Source of the DNA: Oscillospiraceae bacterium
Lineage (GTDB): Bacteria; Bacillota_A; Clostridia; Oscillospirales; Ruminococcaceae
Reading direction: 5' to 3'
Assembly (NCBI GenBank): GCA_017523995.1
Contig: JAFWUX010000235.1
Coordinates: 24,769 to 88,768, forward strand
Length of the DNA stretch: 64,000 nt
Shown here: piece after piece, positions 18,501 through 25,926 of the stretch
Layout of the letters: each line of letters begins with the position of its first letter
Position numbering within the stretch: the first letter of the stretch is position 1
Notes under the pieces: generated by a model
What the model was told of the DNA's origin: nothing
The model's input: only the letters and a program-made list of their open reading frames with translations
Database searches by the model: none
Position numbers and translations under genes: made by a program

Positions 18501-19385
18501 GCCGGAGTTGCCCTCCATATTCTGCTTGAAGAACCATTCCGGCGTCTGGGAATGCCAGACCATTGTATGGCCGCGGAAGCCCAGTCCGTTTGTTGCACAC
18601 CAGTCAGCGATCTTTGCAAAGCCGTCATCTCGAACCTTAATGTCGGTATTGGTGCAGCCCTTGCCGTTCCAGGCGAGCGTTGCATCCGGCTTGGTCTCAT
18701 TCTCGCACTCGATTGCGTTGCAGTCTTTCAGGAGAATGTTCTTGATGCCGGAATCGTTGATCGTAGAGCCGTTGAGAATGTTGCCCGAACGGATGCCGTA
18801 GTTCACGAGCATATCCTTCAGACCTTGATCCGCAGCGGATGCGACCAGCTCCTGCCTGCCGGTAACCTTGACATCATCAAAATAGAAGTCATCGGTGGTA
18901 TCGGACGTAATTGTCAGTTTGAAAGACTTGGAATTTTCCGGTGCCTTGTAGGATGCGCTGAGCGTTGCCCACTCGCCGCCCTTGACGTCTTTCTCATCGA
19001 GTACCTTGATCGTCTGTTCGCCGGTCTTGATGTCCTCAACGAGGAGCGAGAGTTTGAAGTGCTGATCGTTCTCAGCAAAAACGCGGACAGAATAGTCATA
19101 GCGTTTTCCGCCGGTGAGGTAGAGATCCTTTTCGGAGACTGCACCGTCTGCCGGAGAGGTTCTGCAGACGATCTTCAAAGCACGGGATCCGTCGAAGCCG
19201 TTGCCCTCTGCGGCAGTCAGTTCTGCAGAGTATTCCGCAGACTCAGCATACCAGCCGCCGAAGGTGACTTCGAAATCGTTTTGTACAAGCGCAGCTGCCT
19301 GTACGCCCTGCATCGGCATGACTGACATCATTGCAGCAGTACAAACCACTGCGGTCAGTGCCGCACATAAACGTTTGCGTTTCAT
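15513..19385 (-). CDS. cellulosomal bifunctional xylanase/arabinofuranosidase (CBM22-GH10-CBM22-dockerin-GH43-CBM6)
   Basis: 1290 residues, secreted (signal peptide ~1-31). Domains in order: CBM22 ~36-178; GH10 endo-xylanase ~182-543 with acid/base Glu335 (YDVCNE) and nucleophile Glu453 (QITELDIS); second CBM22 ~560-708; dockerin ~727-790 (GDVNCDGVISSADL, then a weaker second repeat DVNSSLKVTDED); GH43 ~805-1150 (FGADPGWMVYEDRLY, FEDSSLIKIGNLWYYSY); and a C-terminal CBM6-like domain ~1178-1290. GH10 would cut the xylan backbone and GH43 with CBM6 would remove arabinose side chains. The dockerin between the two catalytic halves docks the enzyme onto a scaffoldin. Start: ATG 19385 after AGGGGGAAA; the upstream ATG at 19403 overlaps that site. 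Divergent from a GH43 gene. Confidence 0.93.
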   Translation of the reverse strand: MKRKRLCAALTAVVCTAAMMSVMPMQGVQAAALVQNDFEVTFGGWYAESAEYSAELTAAEGNGFDGSRALKIVCRTSPADGAVSEKDLYLTGGKRYDYSVRVFAENDQHFKLSLLVEDIKTGEQTIKVLDEKDVKGGEWATLSASYKAPENSKSFKLTITSDTTDDFYFDDVKVTGRQELVASAADQGLKDMLVNYGIRSGNILNGSTINDSGIKNILLKDCNAIECENETKPDATLAWNGKGCTNTDIKVRDDGFAKIADWCATNGLGFRGHTMVWHSQTPEWFFKQNMEGNSGSYVDENTMNQRLESYIKNMFNLYKTKYPTLNLYAYDVCNECMNDSNGGPRNKGYGNGASPWVSIYGDNHFIDQAFKYARMYAPKNCHLFYNDYNEYAGFKRDAILTTAKRIKAAGNLDGVGMQSHINANANDGWSGENAYLTALKMYLQAGLEVQITELDISTDGGKYSLDQQANRYKNILKACIDWNSDASHQSRVTLFQVWGPNDGHSWVGTDKNSGRSNAPLLYTSNNQPKAAYTALTSLVPKPWGDGTKFPDSFEIKEPELDADGYWFHYTFENGVDGFAGRAATAESSSAEAYKGSKSLAVTGRTDTWNGAEMSLPSNIFKAGEAYSFSAVVKYTSGGDSEPFHFTISYNDGTETKYVKVDEGHEVAKDSWTQLANTSFTIPAGASDVKLYVETNDTTIDFYIDEVIGAPKGTAIDGPKGATVSNSKILGDVNCDGVISSADLSALKTALKSGTFISSSSKKNADVNSSLKVTDEDAKVLLDYLLTKITKFPVAEPEVTQLDFSQMEKAFSGANIATSTKKYNENNPCTTQRFGADPGWMVYEDRLYLYTTNDAFEYNGNQMKENSYNSGTINCISSEDLVNWTDHGAIPVAARNGRTTGGVAKWAANAWAPDALHKKINGKEKFFLYFANNGSGVGVLSSDSPTSGFVDPIGSELVSKSKVANMNDVVWMFDPGVYYDEKTDEAYLFMGGGVDGRDKANPKTGRCMKLGNDMISISGQAKTLENPYLFEDSSLIKIGNLWYYSYCANWNVPGGCNINGVSFGSADILYMTNSNPMGPWTSSQLAGMVFQNTGTQRIDNGGNNHHSIVEFKGKYYLAYHCRQTEMRMGVNGGKGLNYRSTCIDPADYNPSTGKISAKGTHTGCTQLQKLNPFTTVQAETMANQGGIQIKGVGDTVVTDIQKGDWTMLKGVDFKDGCKTFSARASSKNGAVIKVCKANSSGGIGDAFAYIEVPAGGTMTDIAPVACNSIEGVNDIYFVFSGELEFDSWSFK

Positions 19386-19857
19386 AAGTTTCCCCCTAAG
19401 CATGATTTTTTCAATTCAACTTGCCGAACACTGATGCCATATTCACGGTGAGTCTGTACGGTATCCGCACGAAGGGGAGTGCAAATTCCAATACAGCTCA
19501 CACCGCAGAAATATGGTATCCGTTGTCTTTATTGTACCGGATGTGCGGACAAAAAACAATACACATTTTGCAGATTATATGGATAAAACAAAGAAATAAA
19601 TGGCCATTTTCGCTATACTTGCACAATCAGATTCCGTTTAATCTGTCCTGTTTGTACTGACAACTTGTCTGCTTTTGACCTGTATCATGTACGGTTAGAG
19701 CCGGAAAGTTGTCAGAAAGCTGTATTTTGTCCATAGAATATGCAGATTTGATATTGCGATACTATATATTTTTTGATATGATAAATAAAAAAGAGCAGTG
19801 TATTCTGCCGAAAAACATCCACAATTGGGCTATTTTATTTTAAGGGGATTGATAATC
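19386..19857. other. divergent intergenic region between the two xylan enzymes
   Basis: 472 bases without a gene. It must hold promoters for both directions but shows no clear consensus pair, which suggests regulated promoters that need an activator. It contains the long inverted repeat at 19657-19715. AAGGGG at 19842-19847 is the ribosome site of the + gene. Confidence 0.6.
19657..19715. promoter_or_regulatory. inverted repeat, candidate operator for the xylan genes
   Basis: CTGACAACTT (19657-19666) and its perfect complement AAGTTGTCAG (19706-19715) are separated by 39 bases. The left arm also contains the 11-bp palindrome GACAACTTGTC (19659-19669). A near copy (GACAACTTGTT) lies at 50999-51009 upstream of the corA-like gene. 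It could be two half-sites looped by one regulator. Confidence 0.4.
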
Positions 19858-22230
19858 ATGAAAAAAAAGCGCTTGATTTCCGCACTGACGGCGTCAGCTT
19901 GTATGCTTTCCATGGCAACAGCTGTATCAAACCTGTTCCAGGCACTGCCTGCTGCGGCGGCAACAACCATCGCAAACCCGTTCATCTATTCGGATGTTCC
20001 GGATGATGACATTATCCGCGTTGACGATACATATTATATGGTCAGCACAACGATGTTCTTCTCGCCGGGTGCCCCGATTATGAAATCGAAGGATCTGTTC
20101 TCGTGGGAGCTCTGCGGTTATGTCTTTGACAAATACGCGGACGGCGATGTGCAGAACCTGCGCAACGGCAAGCATGACTACTCACACGGACAGTGGGCGA
20201 CGAGTCTGCGCTACCATGACGGCATGTTCTATGTGTTCTTCGGCAGCTACGGCTCTGGCAAATCCTACATCTATAAAACATCTGATATCGAAAGCGGCGA
20301 CTGGACCCGCAGCGAGATCAACGGCATGTATCACGATGCGTCGATGCTGTTTGACGATGACGGCAGAAACTATCTCGTCTACGGCGGCGGCGGTGAGATC
20401 AAGATCAAGGAACTGAATTCCGAGATGACGAATTTCAAGCAGGGCGGCGTGGACAAGACGCTGTTCAAGACCGGTCTGAGCGGCCTTGCAGGTGAGGGTT
20501 CGCACATCCAGAAGATCAACGGCTGGTACTATGTATTTGTCATCGCATGGCCGGGCGGCAAGCCGCGTATCGAGCTCTGCTACCGCTCCAAGAACCTGAC
20601 CGGCAGCTACGAGGGCAAGGAGATTCTCAACTCCGGTCTCGGCACTTACGGCGCAGGTGTTGCACAGGGCGGCATTGTCGATACGCCTGACGGCAAGTGG
20701 TACGGTCTGATGTTCCAGGATCACGGCGCTGTCGGACGTGTGCCGGTTCTCGTGCCGTGTACCTGGCAGAATGACTGGCCGATCCTCGGCGTCAACGGCA
20801 AGGCACCGACCACACTGGAAGGTCCGGATGAGTACATGGGCGCCGTCCTTGCAAAGGATGACGAATTTGAATATGATTCCAACGATCTGATGCTTGAGTG
20901 GCAATGGAACCACAATCCGGATAATAAATCTTGGTCTGTGACAGAGCGCCCGGGTTATCTGCGTCTGCACAATTCGACGATCGCGAGCAATATCCTGTGG
21001 GCGCGTAATTCTCTGACGATGCGTACAGAGGGACCTGCCTGCTCCAGCGTGATTAAGCTCGACACATCCGGCATGAAGGTCGGCGATTATGCAGGACTTT
21101 CTGCATTCCAGCTCAAGTACGGCAATGTCGGCGTGTATGTTGCAGATGACGGCAGCCGCAAGGTCTATATGGCACGCAACAGCGGCAGCGAAGTCGGCAA
21201 CAGCAAGGATCAGATCATTGCGCAGGAAAATCTCAACGGCAAAGAGGTTTACCTCAAGGTCGAGTTCACCTTTGCAACAGTCAGCAACTACAATGTTTCC
21301 AATAACATTGACAAGGCAAACTTCTTCTATTCGACGGACGGCAGCAACTGGAAGAAGATCGGTGATACGCTCAGCATGAGCTATGATCTCAAGCTGTTCA
21401 CCGGCTACCGCAGCGCAATCTACAGCTATCCGACCAAATCGACCGGCGGTTATGCGGATATCGACTACTTCGATTATGAGCGCGCGGACTACAACACGCC
21501 GAACGCTTCTTTCGTACCGGAAGAGCCGGATCCGAACGGCTACATCTTCCACTATACTTTTGAAAAGAATACGGAAGGCTTCTCCGGCAGAGGCGGCTGC
21601 TCTGTTTCGACCGCGACCGCCGAAAAGTATGAGGGCGAAAAATCGCTTTCCTGCTATGCCCGTGAAGCATCGTGGCATGGCGCCATGCATTCGCTGAGCG
21701 CCTCCAAGTTCAAGCCCGGCGAGACCTACAGCTTCAGCACGGATGTCCTCTATACCGAAGGCGAACCGACCGACAAATTCCACTTTACCCTGCAGTATAA
21801 CGATGCAGCCGGTGAAGTGCAGTATACCAAGATCGCAACGGAGACCGTCAAGAAGGGCGAGTGGACACAGCTCAAGAACGAGGCGTTCCAGATTCCGGAA
21901 GGCGCTTCCAACATGACCATTTACATCGAGACCGATGACAGCACCACGAGCTTCTTTGTGGACGAGATGATCGGTGCGCCGGAAGGCACAAAGATCGACG
22001 GTCCTGCAAAGGCGGAAGTGAAGTTCACGCTCGGCGATATCAACGATGACGGCATCATCAACGCAGTGGATCTTGTCCTTGCAAAGCGCGGTGTCCTGAC
22101 TGAGAAGTTTGACTCTGAGGCAGCAGAGCTTGCAGCCGATGTCAATCAGGACGGCAATGTGACCGTTGCCGACATTGTCTGGTACACGAAGTATCTGACC
22201 GGTCAGGTGACCGATTTTGAAAAGGCATAA
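19858..22230 (+). CDS. cellulosomal GH43 beta-xylosidase/arabinofuranosidase with CBM22 and dockerin
   Basis: 790 residues, secreted (signal ~1-37 ending PAAAATT). GH43 five-blade propeller ~34-338: DDIIRVDDTYYMVS near the general base, YHDASMLFDDDG, and LAGEGSHIQKINGWYY with the likely acid Glu. A GH43 C-terminal beta-sandwich follows at ~345-548, CBM22 at ~560-711, and a C-terminal dockerin at ~722-786 (GDINDDGIINAVDL and DVNQDGNVTVADI). It probably removes xylose or arabinose from xylan oligomers. Start: ATG at 19858 after AAGGGG; the upstream in-frame TTG/GTG codons lack a site. The CBM22-linker-dockerin tail closely resembles that of the divergent xylanase. Confidence 0.92.
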   Translation: MKKKRLISALTASACMLSMATAVSNLFQALPAAAATTIANPFIYSDVPDDDIIRVDDTYYMVSTTMFFSPGAPIMKSKDLFSWELCGYVFDKYADGDVQNLRNGKHDYSHGQWATSLRYHDGMFYVFFGSYGSGKSYIYKTSDIESGDWTRSEINGMYHDASMLFDDDGRNYLVYGGGGEIKIKELNSEMTNFKQGGVDKTLFKTGLSGLAGEGSHIQKINGWYYVFVIAWPGGKPRIELCYRSKNLTGSYEGKEILNSGLGTYGAGVAQGGIVDTPDGKWYGLMFQDHGAVGRVPVLVPCTWQNDWPILGVNGKAPTTLEGPDEYMGAVLAKDDEFEYDSNDLMLEWQWNHNPDNKSWSVTERPGYLRLHNSTIASNILWARNSLTMRTEGPACSSVIKLDTSGMKVGDYAGLSAFQLKYGNVGVYVADDGSRKVYMARNSGSEVGNSKDQIIAQENLNGKEVYLKVEFTFATVSNYNVSNNIDKANFFYSTDGSNWKKIGDTLSMSYDLKLFTGYRSAIYSYPTKSTGGYADIDYFDYERADYNTPNASFVPEEPDPNGYIFHYTFEKNTEGFSGRGGCSVSTATAEKYEGEKSLSCYAREASWHGAMHSLSASKFKPGETYSFSTDVLYTEGEPTDKFHFTLQYNDAAGEVQYTKIATETVKKGEWTQLKNEAFQIPEGASNMTIYIETDDSTTSFFVDEMIGAPEGTKIDGPAKAEVKFTLGDINDDGIINAVDLVLAKRGVLTEKFDSEAAELAADVNQDGNVTVADIVWYTKYLTGQVTDFEKA

Positions 22231-22306
22231 GTTTTTGGCTTGATGCCTTGATGTACTCGAATTGAAACCCTCTCTGAATGATTTTTTAAGTTGATTTGAC
22301 GATCAT

Positions 22307-22340
22307 CCGCGTGCAGCTGCATGCTGTACGCGGTTTTTTT
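22307..22340 (+). terminator. terminator of the GH43 gene
   Basis: 11-bp stem 22307-22317/22323-22333 (one G-U) with a 5-base loop and seven Ts. Confidence 0.9.
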
Positions 22341-22392
22341 GCGGCACAATGTAAAAAATGAATATTTTATTGACGAAATGATGATTTTTCAC

Positions 22393-22426
22393 TTGACAAA
22401 TGCAAAAAACTATTCTATAATAGAAT
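22393..22426 (+). promoter_or_regulatory. promoter with palindromic operator over the -10 box
   Basis: TTGACA (22393-22398), 17-bp spacer, TATAAT (22416-22421). The perfect palindrome ATTCTA-TAA-TAGAAT (22412-22426) covers the -10 box of the regulator's own gene, which suggests autorepression or local control. Confidence 0.8.
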
Positions 22427-22449
22427 CAGAAAATAAGGGGGGAGTTCCC

Positions 22450-24639
22450 ATGAGCATGACTGAGAAACGGTTTATCGGCGTCATCGCTGCTGAAGTCAAC
22501 AGCATCGAACAGCGCCAGATCATGAAAGGCGTCATTGCTGAGGGACAGGAGCTCAGACAGAGAATTGTTGTTTTTTCCAATATTTATAATTCCTATGAAT
22601 ACGATCAGTCACTCGATTTAGAAAACAATATATATGAGCTGATGTTTTCTCAGGAGCTTTGCGGTCTGATCATGATCGCGGAGTCCTTCACCAATGAGAA
22701 GCTGCGGGACAGAGTACGGGATCTGCTTGAAAAACGGCAGGATATTCCGGTGGTGATCATCGGGATCTATATTCCGTCACTGTCATTTCCGAACGTCCGG
22801 TTTATCAACGCCAACGATTCGCTGGATATGGAGTGCATCACCTCGCATCTGATTGAGGATCACGGATTTCAGAAAATTGATATCCTCACGGGATTCGAGG
22901 GCAATGAAGCTGCCATTCAGCGCGTGACCGGATACCGCAAATCGCTGGAACAGCACGGCATTACATTCGAGGCGTCGCGCGTTTACTGGGGCGATTTCTG
23001 GATGCCTTCCGGAGTTGCGCTCGCAAAACGCTATATCAGCGGCGAGCTGGAGCTGCCGGATGCGATCATCTGCGCGAATGACTATATGGCATACGGTCTG
23101 CTGGATACATTTCTTGAAAATGGCATCAGCATTCCAGATGATGTCTCTGTCATCGGCTATGAGTTCATTCACGAGCGCATTTTCCATTCGCCGATCCTGA
23201 CAACCTATCAGCGCGGGCGCAGAGAACTCGGCGTGGATGCGGTGCGGATCATCTATGCGATTGCGCACGGTGAGGAGCCGCCTGCATTTTATCCGCCGAA
23301 GGGCACGCTGATCTGCGGCGAGACATGTCCGTGCGGCATCATGCACGAACAGATGCACGGCGAACTGCAAAGTCTGCGTGAAAAGCAGCAATTTGAAAAA
23401 TGGAATGTGCTCGGCACAATGGAACAGCAGCTCACGCTCTGCAGCACGCTGGATGAACTGATCCGTGTGATGAGCGAGCGGCATTACTGGGTGCGCTCGG
23501 TGCAGAATATGTATCTTTGCCTTTGCGATAACTGGTATGATACCGGTGCCGAAACGCCGAGTGATCTGATGAGCTGCCGCAGTGTGATGCCGTGGCATAT
23601 GCACGAGCCTGCGATTATGTGCTCGCGTTTTGATTTCCATTCGCTCTATCAGAATGCGCCGGATACGGCTGTGCATTATTATCTGCCGTTGTTTTTTGAG
23701 CGGCATTTCTTCGGATATTTTGTGCTCGAGTATCATCAAGCGGATACATATGACGACATTTTCCGCAACTGGATGAAGTCCATCACAATCGGACTGACCT
23801 TCCTCTGCATGAAGAACGATATCCGCTATCTGCTGCAGTGTCAGAATCTCTCGGAACAGCATGATTCGCTGACCGGTCTTTATAATCTGCGCGGTCTGGA
23901 ATCTGTCCTCGGTGCAAGGATCGAGACCGAAACCAAGCCGGTCTATGCGATTGCGGTGCGTGTCGGTGCGCTGCGCAGTGATATCAGTCCGGAGGCACAG
24001 GCGGAGCAGAGTGCGCTGATTCAGAAAACAGCCGAGGCACTTCGTCTGCTGAACTTCGAGAATGCTTTGATTGCACGAACCAGCGTCCAGACATTTGTCT
24101 GCGCGGGCTTTACATGTGAATCCAAGGAGCAGTGTGCACGCATGGAGGATAAGCTGACTGCGGTTCTCCTGCACCATACCGGCGTCTGTGAGTCGGTCGG
24201 CATGGAGAGTGTGCTGGTCGAGAGCATCCGGTTTGCGCAGGAGCTCTCCGCAGCGGAAAATATCAGTCAGCTGCACGCGAATCTGGAAACGGCGACAGCG
24301 AAGCTTGCCGATCAGAAAATGCAGCCGCACGCAGATACGCTGTTCTCTGTCCGGAATCACATCTATAATATGGTGATCAGCTCTGCGGACAGCATTTGCC
24401 GGAAGTATTCGTTCAGCACCGGCTATTTCCGCCAGATCTACAAGGAAATGTTCGGCATCAGTTTCCATCAGGATGTGATCCGCGCCCGCATTCTCTGCGC
24501 GATCTATCTGCTGACAACAACTGTGCAGAGCATTGCCAGCATCTCCGAGCAGTGCGGCTATGAGGACTGCAACTACTTCCTACGGCAGTTCCAGAAAATC
24601 ACCGGATTGACGCCGGGGCAGTACCGCAGACTATTATAA
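22450..24639 (+). CDS. transcriptional regulator: LacI-type sugar-binding domain + degenerate GGDEF + AraC DNA-binding domain
   Basis: 729 residues. Residues ~8-275 resemble the periplasmic-binding-protein fold of LacI/GalR sensors (IGVIAAEVNSIEQRQIMKGV; DAIICANDYMAYGLLDTFL; DDVSVIGYE), but without the usual N-terminal LacI helix-turn-helix. The middle (~470-600) starts like a GGDEF domain (HDSLTGLYNLRGLE) but lacks the GG[D/E]EF signature, so it is probably not a cyclase. The last ~100 residues are an AraC-type double helix-turn-helix (SFSTGYFRQIYKEMFG; TGLTPGQYRRLL). There is no signal peptide, so it is cytosolic. It lies directly downstream of the xylan genes and probably controls them in response to a sugar; this is inference from position. 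Confidence 0.85.
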   Translation: MSMTEKRFIGVIAAEVNSIEQRQIMKGVIAEGQELRQRIVVFSNIYNSYEYDQSLDLENNIYELMFSQELCGLIMIAESFTNEKLRDRVRDLLEKRQDIPVVIIGIYIPSLSFPNVRFINANDSLDMECITSHLIEDHGFQKIDILTGFEGNEAAIQRVTGYRKSLEQHGITFEASRVYWGDFWMPSGVALAKRYISGELELPDAIICANDYMAYGLLDTFLENGISIPDDVSVIGYEFIHERIFHSPILTTYQRGRRELGVDAVRIIYAIAHGEEPPAFYPPKGTLICGETCPCGIMHEQMHGELQSLREKQQFEKWNVLGTMEQQLTLCSTLDELIRVMSERHYWVRSVQNMYLCLCDNWYDTGAETPSDLMSCRSVMPWHMHEPAIMCSRFDFHSLYQNAPDTAVHYYLPLFFERHFFGYFVLEYHQADTYDDIFRNWMKSITIGLTFLCMKNDIRYLLQCQNLSEQHDSLTGLYNLRGLESVLGARIETETKPVYAIAVRVGALRSDISPEAQAEQSALIQKTAEALRLLNFENALIARTSVQTFVCAGFTCESKEQCARMEDKLTAVLLHHTGVCESVGMESVLVESIRFAQELSAAENISQLHANLETATAKLADQKMQPHADTLFSVRNHIYNMVISSADSICRKYSFSTGYFRQIYKEMFGISFHQDVIRARILCAIYLLTTTVQSIASISEQCGYEDCNYFLRQFQKITGLTPGQYRRLL

Positions 24640-24646
24640 TAGAAGA

Positions 24647-24687
24647 AAACCGGAGGCAGCCATGCAGACTGTCTCCGGTTTGGTTTT
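24647..24687. terminator. terminator between the regulator and cysteine synthase genes
   Basis: 13-bp stem 24647-24659/24669-24681 (one G-U) followed by GGTTTTT. Convergent genes share it. Confidence 0.85.
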
Positions 24688-25625
24688 TATTCGGTGCCGT
24701 GATTGAACAGCGGGGTCGAGAAATAGCGCTCTGCGGTATCAGGCAGGATTGTGACAACGGTCTTGCCTTCGCCGAGTTTTTCCGCGAGTTTGAGTGCCGC
24801 GGCGACATTTGTGCCGCTGGAAATGCCGCACATGATGCCTTCCATCGAAGCGAGCTGCTGTGCGGTTTTGATCGCGTCCTCATCGGTGACGATGTGAATG
24901 TGATCGTAGATCTGGCGGTTGAGAATGGTCGGGATGATGCCGTCGCCGATTCCCATCTGCAGATGTGTGCCGACTGTACCGCCTGCGAGAATGGCAGCGT
25001 GTTCCGGTTCAACTGCCCAGATTTCCATATCCGGATTCTGCGATTTCAGCGTCTCGCCGATGCCGGTGATCGTGCCGCCGGTACCGATGCCGGAGCAGAA
25101 ACCGTCGATCGGGCAGGCGGTCTGTTCGAGAATTTCAAGCGCCGTATAGTATTTGTGTGCGGCGGTGTTGTTCGGGTTCTCGAACTGCTGCGGAACAAAG
25201 ACGCGCGGATCATTTGCCTGCATTTCGAGCGCGGTATCGAGGCAGGTCTGGATGCATTTTCCGATATCACCGTCATCGTGAATCAGAATGACGCGCGCAC
25301 CGTAATGCTTGACGAGCTTGCGGCGTTCTTCACTGACCGAATCCGGCATGATGATGATCGTCTGATAGCCGCGGACTGCACCGACAAGTGCAAGCCCGAT
25401 GCCCTGATTGCCGCTGGTCGGCTCGACGATGATGGTATCCGGCTTGATTCTGCCTTCCTTTTCTGCTTTGAGGATCATATTGTAAGCAGTTCGCGTTTTA
25501 ATCGAGCCGCCGACATTCAGTCCCTCGAATTTGACAAGGATCTGTGCATTGCCGGGTTTGTTCATCCGGTTGAGTCGGATCATGGGGGTGTGTCCCATTG
25601 CTTCAAGTATATTTTGATAGATCAT
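24687..25625 (-). CDS. cysK: cysteine synthase family PLP enzyme
   Basis: 312 residues, the full length of O-acetylserine sulfhydrylase. It makes cysteine from O-acetylserine and sulfide. The PLP lysine lies in GGSIKTRTA near residue 43, where the family usually has SxKDR. EPTSGNQGIGLA near residue 69 has Gln where most have Thr (SGNTG). The PLP-phosphate loop is GIGTGGTITGIG. These two substitutions are conservative but make relatives such as cystathionine beta-synthase-like or other O-acetylserine-dependent enzymes possible. It has its own promoter, and no cysE is next to it. Confidence 0.88.
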   Translation of the reverse strand: MIYQNILEAMGHTPMIRLNRMNKPGNAQILVKFEGLNVGGSIKTRTAYNMILKAEKEGRIKPDTIIVEPTSGNQGIGLALVGAVRGYQTIIIMPDSVSEERRKLVKHYGARVILIHDDGDIGKCIQTCLDTALEMQANDPRVFVPQQFENPNNTAAHKYYTALEILEQTACPIDGFCSGIGTGGTITGIGETLKSQNPDMEIWAVEPEHAAILAGGTVGTHLQMGIGDGIIPTILNRQIYDHIHIVTDEDAIKTAQQLASMEGIMCGISSGTNVAAALKLAEKLGEGKTVVTILPDTAERYFSTPLFNHGTE

Positions 25626-25660
25626 GATAAGCTCCGTTTCTATATGACAGTAACGGCTAT

Positions 25661-25689
25661 ATTATAACATGAAACCGGAGAAAAAGCAA
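25661..25689 (-). promoter_or_regulatory. promoter of cysK
   Basis: TTGCTT (25689-25684), 17-bp spacer, TATAAT (25666-25661). Confidence 0.75.
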
Positions 25690-25690
25690 G

Positions 25691-25728
25691 TATTTTCCAA
25701 AAAAGAGCCCGTAATTGCATACGGGCTC
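25691..25728 (-). terminator. terminator after the Cys-rich miniprotein
   Basis: 9-bp stem 25720-25728/25705-25713 with a 6-base loop, followed on the - strand by TTTTTTGGAAAA. Confidence 0.85.
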
Positions 25729-25732
25729 AGGA

Positions 25733-25903
25733 TTATTGTTTGCGGGCGATCTGATATTCGTCGCCGTCGCGGTAATAGGGGCAGTGTGCATGCGAATCCT
25801 GCATGAATCTCGCGTATTCATCTTCATCGAGATTCATCTCGCAGACATAGCACTCCCAGTCCTCATCGTAGGTGTTGTAGGCACATGTGTCACATTCGTT
25901 CAT
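25733..25903 (-). CDS. Cys-rich acidic miniprotein (DUF6472-like)
   Basis: 56 residues, below routine ORF cut-offs. It starts MNECDTCAYN and has two CxxC pairs (Cys4/Cys7, Cys18/Cys21) plus HAHC (Cys41) and many Asp/Glu residues, so a small zinc or iron-sulfur fold is likely. The pattern recalls the DUF6472 family common in Clostridia, for which I know no function. AAAGGGG at 25911-25917 supports the start. It lies between the asparagine-synthetase-like gene (23 bases upstream on the same strand) and a strong terminator, so it is probably the second gene of that operon. Confidence 0.85.
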   Translation of the reverse strand: MNECDTCAYNTYDEDWECYVCEMNLDEDEYARFMQDSHAHCPYYRDGDEYQIARKQ

Positions 25904-25926
25904 TTGCGTTACCCCTTTGATATTGC

